A stretch of DNA of 64,000 nt from BOG-931 sp963781725 (GCA_963781725.1 CAWAGV010000002.1:2294001-2358000); one strand, 5' to 3'. Positions 9,414-18,532 are shown, counted from the first letter of the stretch. A program made the numbers and translations. Notes: generated by a model not told the origin, from the sequence alone.

Positions 9414-9504
9414 TGGCTGCCGGAATGTGGAAGACGGCGGCTTTGTTCTCGCTTACAATCGCAACAGGGGTCCGCCAGGCGGGCCGGCTGAGGGGAGAAT
9501 CTGT

Positions 9505-9987
9505 ATGTTTCGCAACGCCTTTGCAGGGGCAGCGTTCGGTGCTGCGGCGCTCGCAACGATGGCCTCGACGCCGGCTGATGCACAACGCGATCGCGTGCAG
9601 GCGGGTTCGCTCGAATGTTCGCTGTCCTCCAGCATCGGTCTGATTGTGGGCTCGCAACGCAACATTGCCTGTAATTTCAAACCCGATGGCGGTCCGCCGG
9701 AAGCCTATGTCGGAACCATGACTCGGGTCGGTCTCGACATCGGCGTCACCGGTGGCGGTGCGATTATCTGGGCCGTGTTCACCGGCACCAATCGCTATGC
9801 CGGCATGTTGACCGGCACTTATGTCGGGGCCTCTGCCGAAGCATCGATTGCCGCCGGTCTCGGCGCCAACGTGCTGATCGGCGGTTCCAATCGTGCGGTC
9901 GCGCTGCAACCGTTGTCGGTGCAGGGCCAGGTCGGACTCAACATCGCTGCCGGCGTGAGCTCGCTGGATCTGCATCTGGCCCAGTAA
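9505..9987 (+). CDS. DUF992 family secreted protein
   Basis: A 160-residue exported protein. The ATG at 9505 follows GGGGAG, and a Sec signal peptide ends near ADAQ (residue 27). The mature part starts with AGSLECSLSSSIGLIVGSQRN and IACNF, the paired-cysteine start typical of DUF992, then glycine-rich strands (GVTGGGAIIWAVF, GTYVGASAEASIAAGLGANVL). The family is common in Rhizobiales and has no assigned function. Confidence 0.85.
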   Translation: MFRNAFAGAAFGAAALATMASTPADAQRDRVQAGSLECSLSSSIGLIVGSQRNIACNFKPDGGPPEAYVGTMTRVGLDIGVTGGGAIIWAVFTGTNRYAGMLTGTYVGASAEASIAAGLGANVLIGGSNRAVALQPLSVQGQVGLNIAAGVSSLDLHLAQ

Positions 9988-10176
9988 ATCCTGACCACTA
10001 AATCCTGACGCGGCAATCCTGGCGCAGGACACATCGGCACAACCACTGCGACGACTCGGCAGGCGCGATCCGCGCCTGCGTAATGTCGCGCCCCTTGACC
10101 GCCCCCGGTCGTGCCTGAAACGATAGTTGCTGGCGGACGCGCCAAGCACGACGAGCCCGCCGTGGGAGATGTAACC

Positions 10177-12231
10177 ATGGCACCTAACGGCAACGGTACA
10201 AAAGCAGCCGGTCCACGCTGCATTGCATTGGTCGGACCTTTCCAGAGCGGCAAGACCACGCTGCTCGAAGCCATCCTTGCCCGCACCGGCGCCATCCCGC
10301 GCCAAGGCAACATCGAAGCCGGCAACACCGTCGGCGACGCCAGCAAGGAAGCGCGTTATCACAAGATGAGCGTCGAGCTTTCGGCCGCCACCACGAATTT
10401 CATGGGCGATGCCTTCACTTTTCTGGACTGCCCGGGCTCGGTTGAATTCGTCCATGACATGCGCGCCGTGCTGCCGGCGATCGACGTCGCCGTGGTGGTC
10501 TGCGAGATGGACGAAAAAAAGATTCCGCAGCTTCAGCTTATTTTGCGCGAACTCGAAGACAAGAAAATCCCGCGCATCCTGTTCGTCAACAAGATCGACA
10601 AGGCGAGTGCCGGCGTTCACGACGTGCTCACGCTGCTGCAGCCGGCGTCTCGCACCAAATTGATCCTGCGGCAGATTCCGACGTTCAAGGGCGACATCAT
10701 TACCGGCTTCGTCGATCTCGCGCTCGAGCGGGCCTTTGTCTACAAGGAGCACTCCGCGTCGGAAATTGTTCCGCTCGAAGGCGATGCCGCCGATACGGAA
10801 AAGACCGCGCGTTTTTCGATGCTGGAAACGCTCGCCGACCACGACGATGAGCTGATGGAGCAGCTACTCGAAGACATCCAGCCGCCGCGCGACAAGGTGT
10901 TCGACGATCTCACGCGCGAATTGCGCGAGGGACTGGTCTGTCCGGTGCTGCTGGGCACGGCGACGCGCACCAACGGCGTTTTGCGATTGCTCAAGGCGCT
11001 CCGTCACGAGTTGCCAGGGATCACGGAGACCGCAAAGCGTCTCGGCGTGAAGAGCGGCAATGACAGCGTGGTCTATGTGCTCAAGACGCTCAATACCGCG
11101 CACGGCGGCAAGATGTCGGTCGCGCGCGTGCTCGGCGGCCAGGCTGCGGATGGTGCGACGTTCCTGTCGCGCGACGATGAGGCCGGCCGCGTCGCCGGCG
11201 TGTTCAAGCTGCTCGGCCCGTCCATCGAAAAGCGCGGTCCCGCGGCGCTCGGCGAAACGGTCGCTCTGGCCAAACTCGATAAGGCCAAGACCGGGGATAC
11301 GCTGACGGCCGGCAAGCAGGCGCAGGCGTCCGTCGCCAATGTCGAGCCGCATCCGCCGGTGCTGGCCATCGCGATTTCCGCCAAGGAGCGCAAAGACGAC
11401 GTCAAGCTCGGTTTGGCGCTGAACAAGCTCGCCGAAGAGGATCCGTCGATCACCATCGTGCACAACGCCGAAACGCACGAAGTCGTGCTGTGGGGCCAGG
11501 GCGAAATGCACCTGCGCGTCGCCACCGAGCGGCTCGCCGACCGTTTCGGCGTGGCGATCAACCGGCGTGAGCCGTCGGTTGGATACCGCGAGACCATCCG
11601 TGCGGGTGTGGTGCAGCGCGGCCGGCACAAGAAACAGTCCGGCGGCCACGGCCAGTACGGCGACGTCGTGCTCGACATCAAGCCGATGCCGCGGGGCGCG
11701 GGTTTCAGTTTCGAGGACAAGATCACCGGCGGCGTGGTGCCGCGCAATTACATTCCATCGGTCGAAGAAGGCGTCGTCGACGCGCTCAAGCATGGTCCGC
11801 TCGGGTTCCCGGTTGTGGACCTTCACGTCGCACTGGTCGACGGCTCGTATCACACCGTCGATTCTTCCGACATGGCGTTCCAGACCGCGGGCCGCATCGG
11901 CGTTCACGATGGCCTGCCGCAATGCCAGCCGGTGCTGCTCGAGCCGATCGATCTGGTCGAGATCGTTTGCCCGACCGAAGCCACCGCGAAGATCAATGCG
12001 CTGTTGTCCGGCCGGCGCGGCCAGATTCTCGGCTTCGATACCCGCGACGGCTGGGACGGCTGGGACATGGTGCGGGCGAAAATGCCGGAATCGGAGATCG
12101 GCGATCTTATTGTCGAAGTGCGCTCCGCCACCGCCGGCGCCGGAACATTCACTTTCAAGTTCGATCACATGGCGGAGCTGACCGGGCGCACCGCCGACCA
12201 GATCATCGCGGCACGCCGCGCCGCGGAGTGA
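10177..12231 (+). CDS. elongation factor G-like translational GTPase (divergent paralogue)
   Basis: A 684-residue protein with the EF-G domain order: GTPase, domain II, and domains III-V. The GTPase motifs are altered: G1 is GPFQSGKT (20-27) instead of the usual GHIDAGKT, G3 is DCPGS (84-88) instead of DTPGH, and G4 is normal NKID (138-141). The missing histidine after DxPG is the residue that supports GTP hydrolysis on the ribosome. Domain IV is clear near residues 490-520 (HKKQSGGHGQYGDVVLDIKP). Such EF-G-like paralogues occur beside the main fusA in many bacteria; their role is not settled. The start is the ATG at 10177, which gives a sensible N-terminus. The DUF1330 gene follows after 4 bp. 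Confidence 0.88.
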   Translation: MAPNGNGTKAAGPRCIALVGPFQSGKTTLLEAILARTGAIPRQGNIEAGNTVGDASKEARYHKMSVELSAATTNFMGDAFTFLDCPGSVEFVHDMRAVLPAIDVAVVVCEMDEKKIPQLQLILRELEDKKIPRILFVNKIDKASAGVHDVLTLLQPASRTKLILRQIPTFKGDIITGFVDLALERAFVYKEHSASEIVPLEGDAADTEKTARFSMLETLADHDDELMEQLLEDIQPPRDKVFDDLTRELREGLVCPVLLGTATRTNGVLRLLKALRHELPGITETAKRLGVKSGNDSVVYVLKTLNTAHGGKMSVARVLGGQAADGATFLSRDDEAGRVAGVFKLLGPSIEKRGPAALGETVALAKLDKAKTGDTLTAGKQAQASVANVEPHPPVLAIAISAKERKDDVKLGLALNKLAEEDPSITIVHNAETHEVVLWGQGEMHLRVATERLADRFGVAINRREPSVGYRETIRAGVVQRGRHKKQSGGHGQYGDVVLDIKPMPRGAGFSFEDKITGGVVPRNYIPSVEEGVVDALKHGPLGFPVVDLHVALVDGSYHTVDSSDMAFQTAGRIGVHDGLPQCQPVLLEPIDLVEIVCPTEATAKINALLSGRRGQILGFDTRDGWDGWDMVRAKMPESEIGDLIVEVRSATAGAGTFTFKFDHMAELTGRTADQIIAARRAAE

Positions 12232-12235
12232 GGAA

Positions 12236-12541
12236 ATGCCGGCTTATTGGGTCGCGCGGTCGAAGATCAACGACCCGGTGGCATACAAGAAGTACACGGA
12301 TCTGGTTCCCGGGATCATTGCCAAACACGGCGGCAAGGTGCTGGCGCGCGGCGGGCGTTTCCAGATCATGGAAGGCCCCGACAAGTTCCATCGCTTCGTG
12401 GTGATCGAGTTTCCGACGTTCGAGCAGGGCGTCGCCTGCTTCACGTCGGACGAATACAACAAGGCCGCCGCGTTCCGCCGCGCCAACGGCGCGGGCGAAG
12501 TCGAAACCATCATGGTCGATGGCGGCGACGCGACGAAGTGA
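12236..12541 (+). CDS. DUF1330 domain protein
   Basis: A 101-residue dimeric alpha/beta-barrel-type small protein of family DUF1330, seen in MPAYWVARSKINDPVAYKKY at the N-terminus, GRFQIMEG at 40-47, and FPTFEQGVACFTSDEYNKAA near 60-80. The family belongs to the ferredoxin-like ABM superfamily and has no firm function. It begins 4 bp after the EF-G-like stop, so it is almost certainly co-transcribed with that gene. It converges with a Bug gene 21 bp downstream. Confidence 0.9.
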   Translation: MPAYWVARSKINDPVAYKKYTDLVPGIIAKHGGKVLARGGRFQIMEGPDKFHRFVVIEFPTFEQGVACFTSDEYNKAAAFRRANGAGEVETIMVDGGDATK

Positions 12542-12562
12542 TCCGACAAAATTTGCGGATAG

Positions 12563-13543
12563 CTATTGCGGCTTGATCCCGGCGAACTGGATCACCTTGC
12601 CCCATTTTTCCATTTCGTTGGAAATCAGCTTGCCGAATTCGGCAGGCGTCATCGGCATCGGAATGCCGCCGAGGTCCTCGATGCGCTTCTTGGTCTTGGC
12701 GTCCGCCAGCGCAGCGTTGAGATCGGTGTTGAGCTGGGTGATGATGTCCGGCGGCGTATCTTTCGGCGCCATCAAACCTTGCCAGGCGAACGCTTCGTAA
12801 CCAGGCACGAAATCGCTCACGGGTTGCAGATCAGGAAACAGCTCCATCCGTTTGGCGCTGGTCACCGCGAGTGGGCGCAATTCTCCCGATTTAATGTGCG
12901 CCTGCGACAGGATCACCATGTCGAACATGACCTGATCCTGTCCGGCCAGCATGTCGGTGACGGCCGGCGCGTCGCCGCGATACGGCACATGCAGCATGTT
13001 GGTGCCGGTCTGCATCTTGAACAGTTCGCCGGCGAGATGCGGCGTCGAGCCGACGCCGCCCGAAGCCATGTTGATCGTGCCGGGATGCGCTTTCAGGTAT
13101 TCGATCAGTTCCGGCACTGATTTGACCGGTAACTTCGGATTCACGACGAGGATCGTGGGATCGGAAGCGATGCCGCCGATTGGTGCCAAATCCTTGGTGA
13201 AAGAGAAGCTGATATCCGGATTGATCACCGCATTGATGACGTTCGGGTTCGCCAGCATCAGCAGCGTGTATCCGTCAGGGGCGGCTTTCACGACATAGTC
13301 GGCTGCGAGCTGCTGGCCCGCCGAGCCACGGTTTTCGACCACGATGGTCTGACCGAGCCGCTCCGACAGCGCTTGACCGGTCAGCCTGGCGATAATGTCG
13401 GCGGTGCCTCCGGGCGGGAAACCGACCTGCAGGCGGATTGGGCGCGACGGATAGGTGTCGGCGCGGGCAGTCCGCAAAACAGCAGGAGACGCCAGCGCCC
13501 CCGCGGCGAGAGTGAGGAGGTGACGGCGAGCAAGGGTTTTCAT
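12563..13543 (-). CDS. Bug/TctC-family periplasmic substrate-binding protein
   Basis: A 326-residue receptor with a twin-arginine-like leader (RRHLLTLAAGALASPAV, cleaved near ARA-D, about residue 28). Family motifs are LQVGFPPGGTADIIAR (38-53), KAAPDGYTLLM, HVPYRGDAPAVTDMLAGQ and, near the C-terminus, KDTPPDIITQLN. Ligand unknown. No membrane subunits are adjacent. The next gene upstream in the same direction, 111 bp away, is another Bug protein, so the two may share a promoter or be a divergent duplication. Confidence 0.92.
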   Translation of the reverse strand: MKTLARRHLLTLAAGALASPAVLRTARADTYPSRPIRLQVGFPPGGTADIIARLTGQALSERLGQTIVVENRGSAGQQLAADYVVKAAPDGYTLLMLANPNVINAVINPDISFSFTKDLAPIGGIASDPTILVVNPKLPVKSVPELIEYLKAHPGTINMASGGVGSTPHLAGELFKMQTGTNMLHVPYRGDAPAVTDMLAGQDQVMFDMVILSQAHIKSGELRPLAVTSAKRMELFPDLQPVSDFVPGYEAFAWQGLMAPKDTPPDIITQLNTDLNAALADAKTKKRIEDLGGIPMPMTPAEFGKLISNEMEKWGKVIQFAGIKPQ

Positions 13544-13654
13544 GTCCGGGTTCTACAACGTGCAAAAACGATAGGTAAAGGCGCTCTGCGCGGAGGCGTT
13601 ATGCCGCAGCGCAGGGCTCGTCGCGCCCGAAAGCCGGTAGCAACTTGACCGCGA

Positions 13655-14626
13655 TCATTCCTGCTTGATGTTGGCGGCCTTGATCAGCTTCGCCCATTTC
13701 TCGGTATCGCTGACGAATATCTTTTCAAAGTCCGCGGGCGTGCCGAGGAGCGGTGTGGTGCCGAGGTCAGCCAGCCGTTTGCTCACCGTCGGGTCTTTCA
13801 ATCCGGCGTTGATCTGCCTGTTGAGCAGATCGACGATATCCGCCGGCGTCTGTTTCGGCGCGGCAATGCCGAACCAGGTATTGGCGTCGTAGCCCGGCAG
13901 GAACTCGGCGACGGCGGGAACGTCCGGCAACAGCGGCGAGCGCTTCGGCGTAGTGACCGCCAACGGCCGGAGCTTGCCGGCTTGAATGTAAGGCACCAGC
14001 GTCGTGACCGACTCGAACATCACCTGGGCGCGGCCACCGAGCAGATCGGTGAGCGCCGGCGCCGCGCCGTGATAGGGCACGTGCAGCAGATCGACTCCCG
14101 CCATCAGCTTGAACAGCTCGCCCGCCATCTGCGGCGTGGTGCCGTTGCCGACCGATGCCATGTCGATCTTGCCGGGATTGGCCTTGGCATAGGCGATGAA
14201 TTCGGGAACCGTGCTGGCGGGCACTGAGGGATGGACCACCATCACCATCGGCACGAACGCGATGCCGCCGACCGCCGCGAGATCGCGGATCAGATCGAAG
14301 TTGAGCTTCTTGTAATACGACATGCTGATCGGCGCCGACGAACTGATCAGCAGCAGCGTGTAACCGTCCGGCGGCGAGGTGACGACGGCCTCGATGCCGA
14401 TTGTGCTGCCGGCGCCGGGACGGTTTTCGACGACGAACGGCTGGCCAAGTTTGTTGGACAGCCATTCGCTGATCAGCCGGGCGTAAACGTCAGTCGGGCC
14501 ACCCGGCGGGAAGCCGACAATCACCCGCACTGCATGCGCGGGATAAGTCTCCGCAACGGCAAGACGCGGCGCCGCCGCAACGGCAACGCTGGCGGCCGAC
14601 AGATGGAGGAAATCCCGGCGTTTCAT
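13655..14626 (-). CDS. Bug/TctC-family periplasmic substrate-binding protein
   Basis: A 323-residue receptor with a Tat-like leader (MKRRDFLHLSAASVAVAAAP, cleaved near AVA-E). Family signatures are VIVGFPPGGPTDVYARL, SPPDGYTLLL, HVPYHGAAPALTDLLGGRAQ and PKQTPADIVDLLN. It has the same orientation as the Bug gene at 12563-13543 and a similar layout. The ligand cannot be told from sequence. Confidence 0.92.
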   Translation of the reverse strand: MKRRDFLHLSAASVAVAAAPRLAVAETYPAHAVRVIVGFPPGGPTDVYARLISEWLSNKLGQPFVVENRPGAGSTIGIEAVVTSPPDGYTLLLISSSAPISMSYYKKLNFDLIRDLAAVGGIAFVPMVMVVHPSVPASTVPEFIAYAKANPGKIDMASVGNGTTPQMAGELFKLMAGVDLLHVPYHGAAPALTDLLGGRAQVMFESVTTLVPYIQAGKLRPLAVTTPKRSPLLPDVPAVAEFLPGYDANTWFGIAAPKQTPADIVDLLNRQINAGLKDPTVSKRLADLGTTPLLGTPADFEKIFVSDTEKWAKLIKAANIKQE

Positions 14627-14771
14627 CGCTCTCCCCGCTGCGGTCAGGCTACATCGGCGCGGATACTGGAGAAAGGCGGCAGCGACGTCGGTCCGCGCTG
14701 TTCGTTTCGCACGGGTCTGATGGCGGCGCTGAACGGAGCAAAGGCCGATAAGTAGTTACCACGATCAACTA

Positions 14772-14786
14772 TTAGGACTTTATTAA
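14772..14786 (+). promoter_or_regulatory. CtrA-like site (TTAG-N7-TTAA)
   Basis: TTAG-GACTTTA-TTAA, one base off the CtrA consensus. It lies 60 bp before the EAL-domain remnant and 146 bp upstream of the divergent Bug gene. If functional, it may be the surviving promoter element of the lost EAL gene. Evidence is motif only, in an AT-rich spacer. Confidence 0.3.
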
Positions 14787-14845
14787 TCTGCTCCGCAACC
14801 GCCAGCGGGCAACTTAACGCGCTCGTATATCCGGGATCGGTGGGA

Positions 14846-14986
14846 ATGCCCTGCGAGCGATATGAGCTCTTGCGATTGGCCGGTGTGACGTCTCTGCAAG
14901 GCTATCTGTTCGCGCGTCCGGGGCCGGCGGCCGAGCTCGACTTCAGCCGTATTTACGGCAAGCCCAGGCTGCCCTCGGCCGCGTAG
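14846..14986 (+). pseudogene. C-terminal remnant of an EAL-domain (c-di-GMP phosphodiesterase) gene
   Basis: A 46-codon stretch from ATG 14846 to TAG 14986 encodes the very end of an EAL domain: YELLRLAGVTSLQGYLFARP followed by GPAAEL. This is the conserved last helix and strand (LQGYLFxRPxPAxEL) that closes EAL barrels. The catalytic EAL, DDFG and EGVE motifs are absent, and the sequence just upstream does not continue the domain. It lies beside flbD and the flagellar operon, a usual setting for c-di-GMP enzymes. The rest of the 390-bp spacer (14627-15016) holds only the CtrA-like box. Confidence 0.65.
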
Positions 14987-15016
14987 TCGTCGCCGCGCTC
15001 CGGCAAATATTTTCGA

Positions 15017-16387
15017 TCAGGCCGCGGCGCGGGGCTCACCGCCGCCCGGAGGCGGCACCGGGACGCCGTGGGCGGCGTATTCGTTGAGCTTGTTGCGGAG
15101 CGTACGGATCGAAATGCCGAGTACATTCGCAGCGTGGGTGCGATTGCCGAGGCAATGCTTGAGCGTTTCCAGGATCAAATCGCGTTCAACCTCGGCGACC
15201 GTGCGGCCGACCAGCGCCCGCGATACCTGCTCGGCGGCAAGGGCCGCATGCGCCACGCTCGGCGCGCTGCGTTGCTGATCGAGCCGTACGCCGTCCGGCG
15301 CCAGAATGGCTTCCGAACCGATTTCATCGCCGCTGGCCATCAGCACCGCGCGATGCATGGTGTTTTCCAGTTCGCGCACGTTGCCGGGCCAGGCGTTGAT
15401 CGAAAGCGTTCGCCGCGCGTCCTGCGACAGCGGCCGAACCGGCGCACCGTTCGCCGCGGCGTATTTCTTGATGAAATAAGCGGCGAGCTCGATCACGTCG
15501 GCCGGCCGCTCGCGCAACGGCGGAATTTTCAAATTCACGACATTGAGCCGGAACAGCAAGTCTTCGCGGAACGTGCCTTCGCGCACCGCCTCGGCGAGGT
15601 TGCGATTCGAAGTGGCGATGATACGGATATCGACCGCCACCGGCCGGGTACCGCCAACGCGGTCGATCATGCGTTCCTGGATCGCGCGCAGCAGCTTGGC
15701 CTGCAAACGCACGTCCATCTCGGAAATTTCATCGAGCAGCAGCGTGCCGCCAGTGGCTTCCTCGAATTTTCCGACGCGCCGCGCCACGGCGCCGGTGAAG
15801 GCGCCTTTCTCGTGGCCGAACAGCTCGGATTCCAGCAGCGTTTCCGGGATCGCGGCGCAGTTGACGCAGATAAAAGGCTTCCTGGCGCGGCCCGACCGGT
15901 TGTGGACATAGCGGGCCAGCACTTCCTTGCCGGTGCCGGACTCCCCGGTAATCAGCACCGAGGCCTCGCTCCCGGCGATTTGCTGGGCAAGCTTGACGAC
16001 GCGCGCCATGGTCTCGTCGCGATAGATCATTTCCCGGGAGTCGTCGGCCACCGCGGCCAGCACCGCGGCGATGAGCTCCGCATCGGGCGGCAGCGGGATG
16101 TACTCCTTGGCGCCGGCATGGATCGCGGCGACGGCGGCGCGTGCATCGGTGGCGGTGCCGCAGGCCACGATCGGAACGTGGATGTGCTCGGCCTCGAGCC
16201 GGGTCACCAGTTCGCGAATATCGATCGCGACGTCGACCATCAGAAGATCGGCGCCACGCCCGGAGCGCAGGACGGCAAGCGCCTGGGTGTTGTCGGCGGC
16301 GTGGGTGACGGTTGCACCCTTGGCCATCGCGATCTTGGTCGCGGTGGTGAGCTGGCCGTGGAGCGTGCCGACGATGAGGAGGCGCAT
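15017..16387 (-). CDS. flbD: FlbD, sigma-54-dependent flagellar transcription activator
   Basis: A 456-residue NtrC-family regulator. The receiver-like domain (1-115) keeps the aspartate D52 (LLMVDVA) but lacks the acidic pair normally near residues 8-10 (here IVGTLHG), as is known for FlbD. The AAA+ domain has Walker A GESGTGKE, the sigma-54 contact loop GAFTGA, and Walker B GGTLLLDEIS. A Fis-type helix-turn-helix (NRTHAANVLGISIRTLRNKL) is near the C-terminus. FlbD activates late and represses early flagellar promoters; in Caulobacter FliX controls it, and I see no fliX in this window. It is last in the fliF-fliG-fliH-fliN-flbD operon. Confidence 0.9.
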   Translation of the reverse strand: MRLLIVGTLHGQLTTATKIAMAKGATVTHAADNTQALAVLRSGRGADLLMVDVAIDIRELVTRLEAEHIHVPIVACGTATDARAAVAAIHAGAKEYIPLPPDAELIAAVLAAVADDSREMIYRDETMARVVKLAQQIAGSEASVLITGESGTGKEVLARYVHNRSGRARKPFICVNCAAIPETLLESELFGHEKGAFTGAVARRVGKFEEATGGTLLLDEISEMDVRLQAKLLRAIQERMIDRVGGTRPVAVDIRIIATSNRNLAEAVREGTFREDLLFRLNVVNLKIPPLRERPADVIELAAYFIKKYAAANGAPVRPLSQDARRTLSINAWPGNVRELENTMHRAVLMASGDEIGSEAILAPDGVRLDQQRSAPSVAHAALAAEQVSRALVGRTVAEVERDLILETLKHCLGNRTHAANVLGISIRTLRNKLNEYAAHGVPVPPPGGGEPRAAA

Positions 16388-16420
16388 GTTGTTCTTCCTT
16401 CTTCGCGATAGCCGGGCGGC

Positions 16421-16765
16421 TTACGCTCGCTCCGCCTTGATGATTTCCGTCATGGTCACGCCGAGCTTCTCTTCGACCAGAACAACTTCGCCGCGGGCCA
16501 CCAGCCGATTGTTCACATAGATGTCGATGGCTTCGCCGACCTTGCGATCGAGCTCGAGCACGGTGCCCGGTCCAAGCTTGAGCAGATCGCCGATCTCCAT
16601 CCGGGCCCGGCCGAGCACCGCGGACACCTGAACCGGCACGTCGAACACGGCTTCAAGATCGGAGGCAATCCGCGTGGTCGGGCCTTCCGGCTCCGTGGCA
16701 ACCGGGAGATCGGGTACGTCGCTGCCGTCGAGATTCGGCAACGGGACTTTGCCATCTTCACTCAT
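16421..16765 (-). CDS. fliN: flagellar motor switch protein FliN
   Basis: A 114-residue C-ring protein. The conserved SpoA/FliMN domain covers residues about 35-112: VFDVPVQVSAVLGRARMEI, then LGPGTVLELDRKVGEAIDIY and a C-terminal VVLVEEKLGVTMTEI. The acidic Pro-rich N-terminal tail is short. FliN with FliG forms the rotation switch of the flagellar motor. Its start overlaps the end of fliH by 8 bp, so it is translationally coupled. Confidence 0.95.
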   Translation of the reverse strand: MSEDGKVPLPNLDGSDVPDLPVATEPEGPTTRIASDLEAVFDVPVQVSAVLGRARMEIGDLLKLGPGTVLELDRKVGEAIDIYVNNRLVARGEVVLVEEKLGVTMTEIIKAERA

Positions 16766-17420
16766 TCTCGGATCTCCTTGAGCCTTCGGCTGCGCCGGCG
16801 GTGCCGCGGCGTGCGCCGATATAATTCGTCACCGCGGCAGTGATCGCCGCGTCGGCAGCGGCGCTGTCGCGATTGATGCCGCCGTCGGCCCATTCAATGC
16901 GGCAATCGCCGACGGCAATGTCGGGTTCGGCAAGGACGACCAGCCGCCCCTGAAAGTTCTTGGCGCGCGCGATATCTTCGAGCTTTTCGCGCGCGACCGC
17001 GTAAAGCGCGTCGTTGACGCGAACCGCGATATGCGGCGACGACACCAGTTCGCGGAAGCACTCGCTCGCCAGCGCCGAAATTTCGGCGAACGGCTCCCGT
17101 GCGATGAGCGCCGACGAGAATTTCCGGGCCACCGCCACCGCTACGTCGACGGCTTCGCACTCGAGGCGCGTCTCGATGGCCCTCAACGCCCGATTTGCCT
17201 GGTCGAGATTGGCGGCGATGCGTTCCATCGCTTCGGCCGTCCGGCGCTCGTGTTCGAGTTTGGCTTCGGCCTGCGCCTCCGCGTAGCCCCGGCGATGGCC
17301 GCTGGTCTCCGCCTCGGCAATTTTCAAGGTGTGCTCGGCGAAAGGTACTGCGCCGGCGTGATTGCGGCCAGCGCCGGTGGCGAAGTCGACGTCGAACATG
17401 AATTTTGCCGGGGCGGCCAT
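16758..17420 (-). CDS. fliH: flagellar export ATPase regulator FliH (FlbE-like)
   Basis: A 220-residue protein with a long charged coiled-coil region (about residues 35-90, rich in Ala, Glu, Arg) followed by the FliH/YscL-type C-terminal domain (HIAVRVNDALYAVAREKLED, VVLAEPDIAVGDCRIEWADGG). FliH binds the export ATPase FliI and holds it at the export gate and C-ring. The gene is between fliG and fliN, the place called flbE in Caulobacter. Its ATG overlaps the fliG stop by one base (TGATG). Confidence 0.88.
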   Translation of the reverse strand: MAAPAKFMFDVDFATGAGRNHAGAVPFAEHTLKIAEAETSGHRRGYAEAQAEAKLEHERRTAEAMERIAANLDQANRALRAIETRLECEAVDVAVAVARKFSSALIAREPFAEISALASECFRELVSSPHIAVRVNDALYAVAREKLEDIARAKNFQGRLVVLAEPDIAVGDCRIEWADGGINRDSAAADAAITAAVTNYIGARRGTAGAAEGSRRSENE

Positions 17421-18520
17421 CAGTACACCAACTCTTCTTCGCCGCGGCTCTTGGAGATGACGATTTCGCCCTTGGCGGCGAGATCCTTGGCGAGATTGAC
17501 GAGCAACGCCTGTGCATCGTCGACGTCGCGCAAGCGCACTGGTCCCATCGCCTGCATGTCGTCTTGCAGCATCTTGGCGGCGCGCGTCGACATATTGGAC
17601 AGGAAGAACTGGCGTACCGGCTCGGTGGCGCCCTTGAGCGCTATCGCGAGCTTGTCCTTTTCGACGTGACGCATCAGCGTCTGCGCCGATCCGGCGTCGA
17701 GCTTGGTCAGATCGTCGAACGTGAACATCAGTGTCTTGATGCGCTCGGCGCTTTCGCGATTCTCCTCTTCGAGCGCGGTCAGGAACCGGGTTTCGGTCTG
17801 CCGGTCGAAATTATTGAAGATCTCCGCCATCACTTCGTGCGCATCGCGCCGCCGTGTGGCCGACAGGCTCGACATGAACTCGGTGCGCAGTGTCTGCTCG
17901 ACCCGCTCCAGTACTTCCTTCTGTACCGACTCCATGCGGAGCATCCGGTTCACCACGTCCAGCGCCAGGTCCTCGGGTAGGATGGCGAGTACGCGGGCGG
18001 CATGTTCCGGGCCGATTTTCGAGAGCACCACCGCGACGGTCTGCGGATATTCGTTCTTCAGATAATTCGCGAGCATCTCCTCCTGCACGTTGGAGAGCTT
18101 TTCCCACATGTTGCGCCCGGCGGGCCCGCGAATTTCTTCCATGATGATGGAGACGCGCTCCGGAGGCAGATATTGCTGGAGCAGGCGTTCGGTCGCGTCG
18201 TAATTGCCCATGACCGCGCCGGATGCCGACATCCGCGATACGAATTCCAGCAACAGATTCTCGACGACTTCGGCTTCGATGGTGCCGATGGTGGACATCA
18301 CCGTCGAAATCTGGCGCAACTCGTCGTCGTCGAGCAGGCCCCAGATCTTGGCGCCGTATTGCTCGCCAAGCGCAAGCATGAGGACGGCGGCGCGCTCCGG
18401 GCCGCGAAGCTGGCGCCGGGGAGAGGTCAGCGCGGTAGCGCGGCCGCTGAGACTCGCCAATGCGCTGGTGATGTCGCGCGAGGCGGTTTCATTCGGTTTT
18501 TCAGCAGGTGCAGTGGCCAT
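17420..18520 (-). CDS. fliG: flagellar motor switch protein FliG
   Basis: A 366-residue rotor protein. The N-terminal domain that binds FliF includes LRGPERAAVLMLALGEQYG. The middle domain has the EHPQ-like region as NEYPQTVAVVLSKI, and the C-terminal domain carries the charged torque helix (FDDLTKLDAGSAQTLMRHVE) that faces the stator. It sits 12 bp after fliF and overlaps fliH by one base in the operon. Confidence 0.95.
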   Translation of the reverse strand: MATAPAEKPNETASRDITSALASLSGRATALTSPRRQLRGPERAAVLMLALGEQYGAKIWGLLDDDELRQISTVMSTIGTIEAEVVENLLLEFVSRMSASGAVMGNYDATERLLQQYLPPERVSIIMEEIRGPAGRNMWEKLSNVQEEMLANYLKNEYPQTVAVVLSKIGPEHAARVLAILPEDLALDVVNRMLRMESVQKEVLERVEQTLRTEFMSSLSATRRRDAHEVMAEIFNNFDRQTETRFLTALEEENRESAERIKTLMFTFDDLTKLDAGSAQTLMRHVEKDKLAIALKGATEPVRQFFLSNMSTRAAKMLQDDMQAMGPVRLRDVDDAQALLVNLAKDLAAKGEIVISKSRGEEELVY

Positions 18521-18532
18521 GATGTCGACCGG

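Noticed and set aside
9061..10842. 593-codon minus-strand frame spanning DUF992 and the EF-G-like gene
   Set aside because: It crosses several real genes and a hairpin, with no domain; shadow frame.
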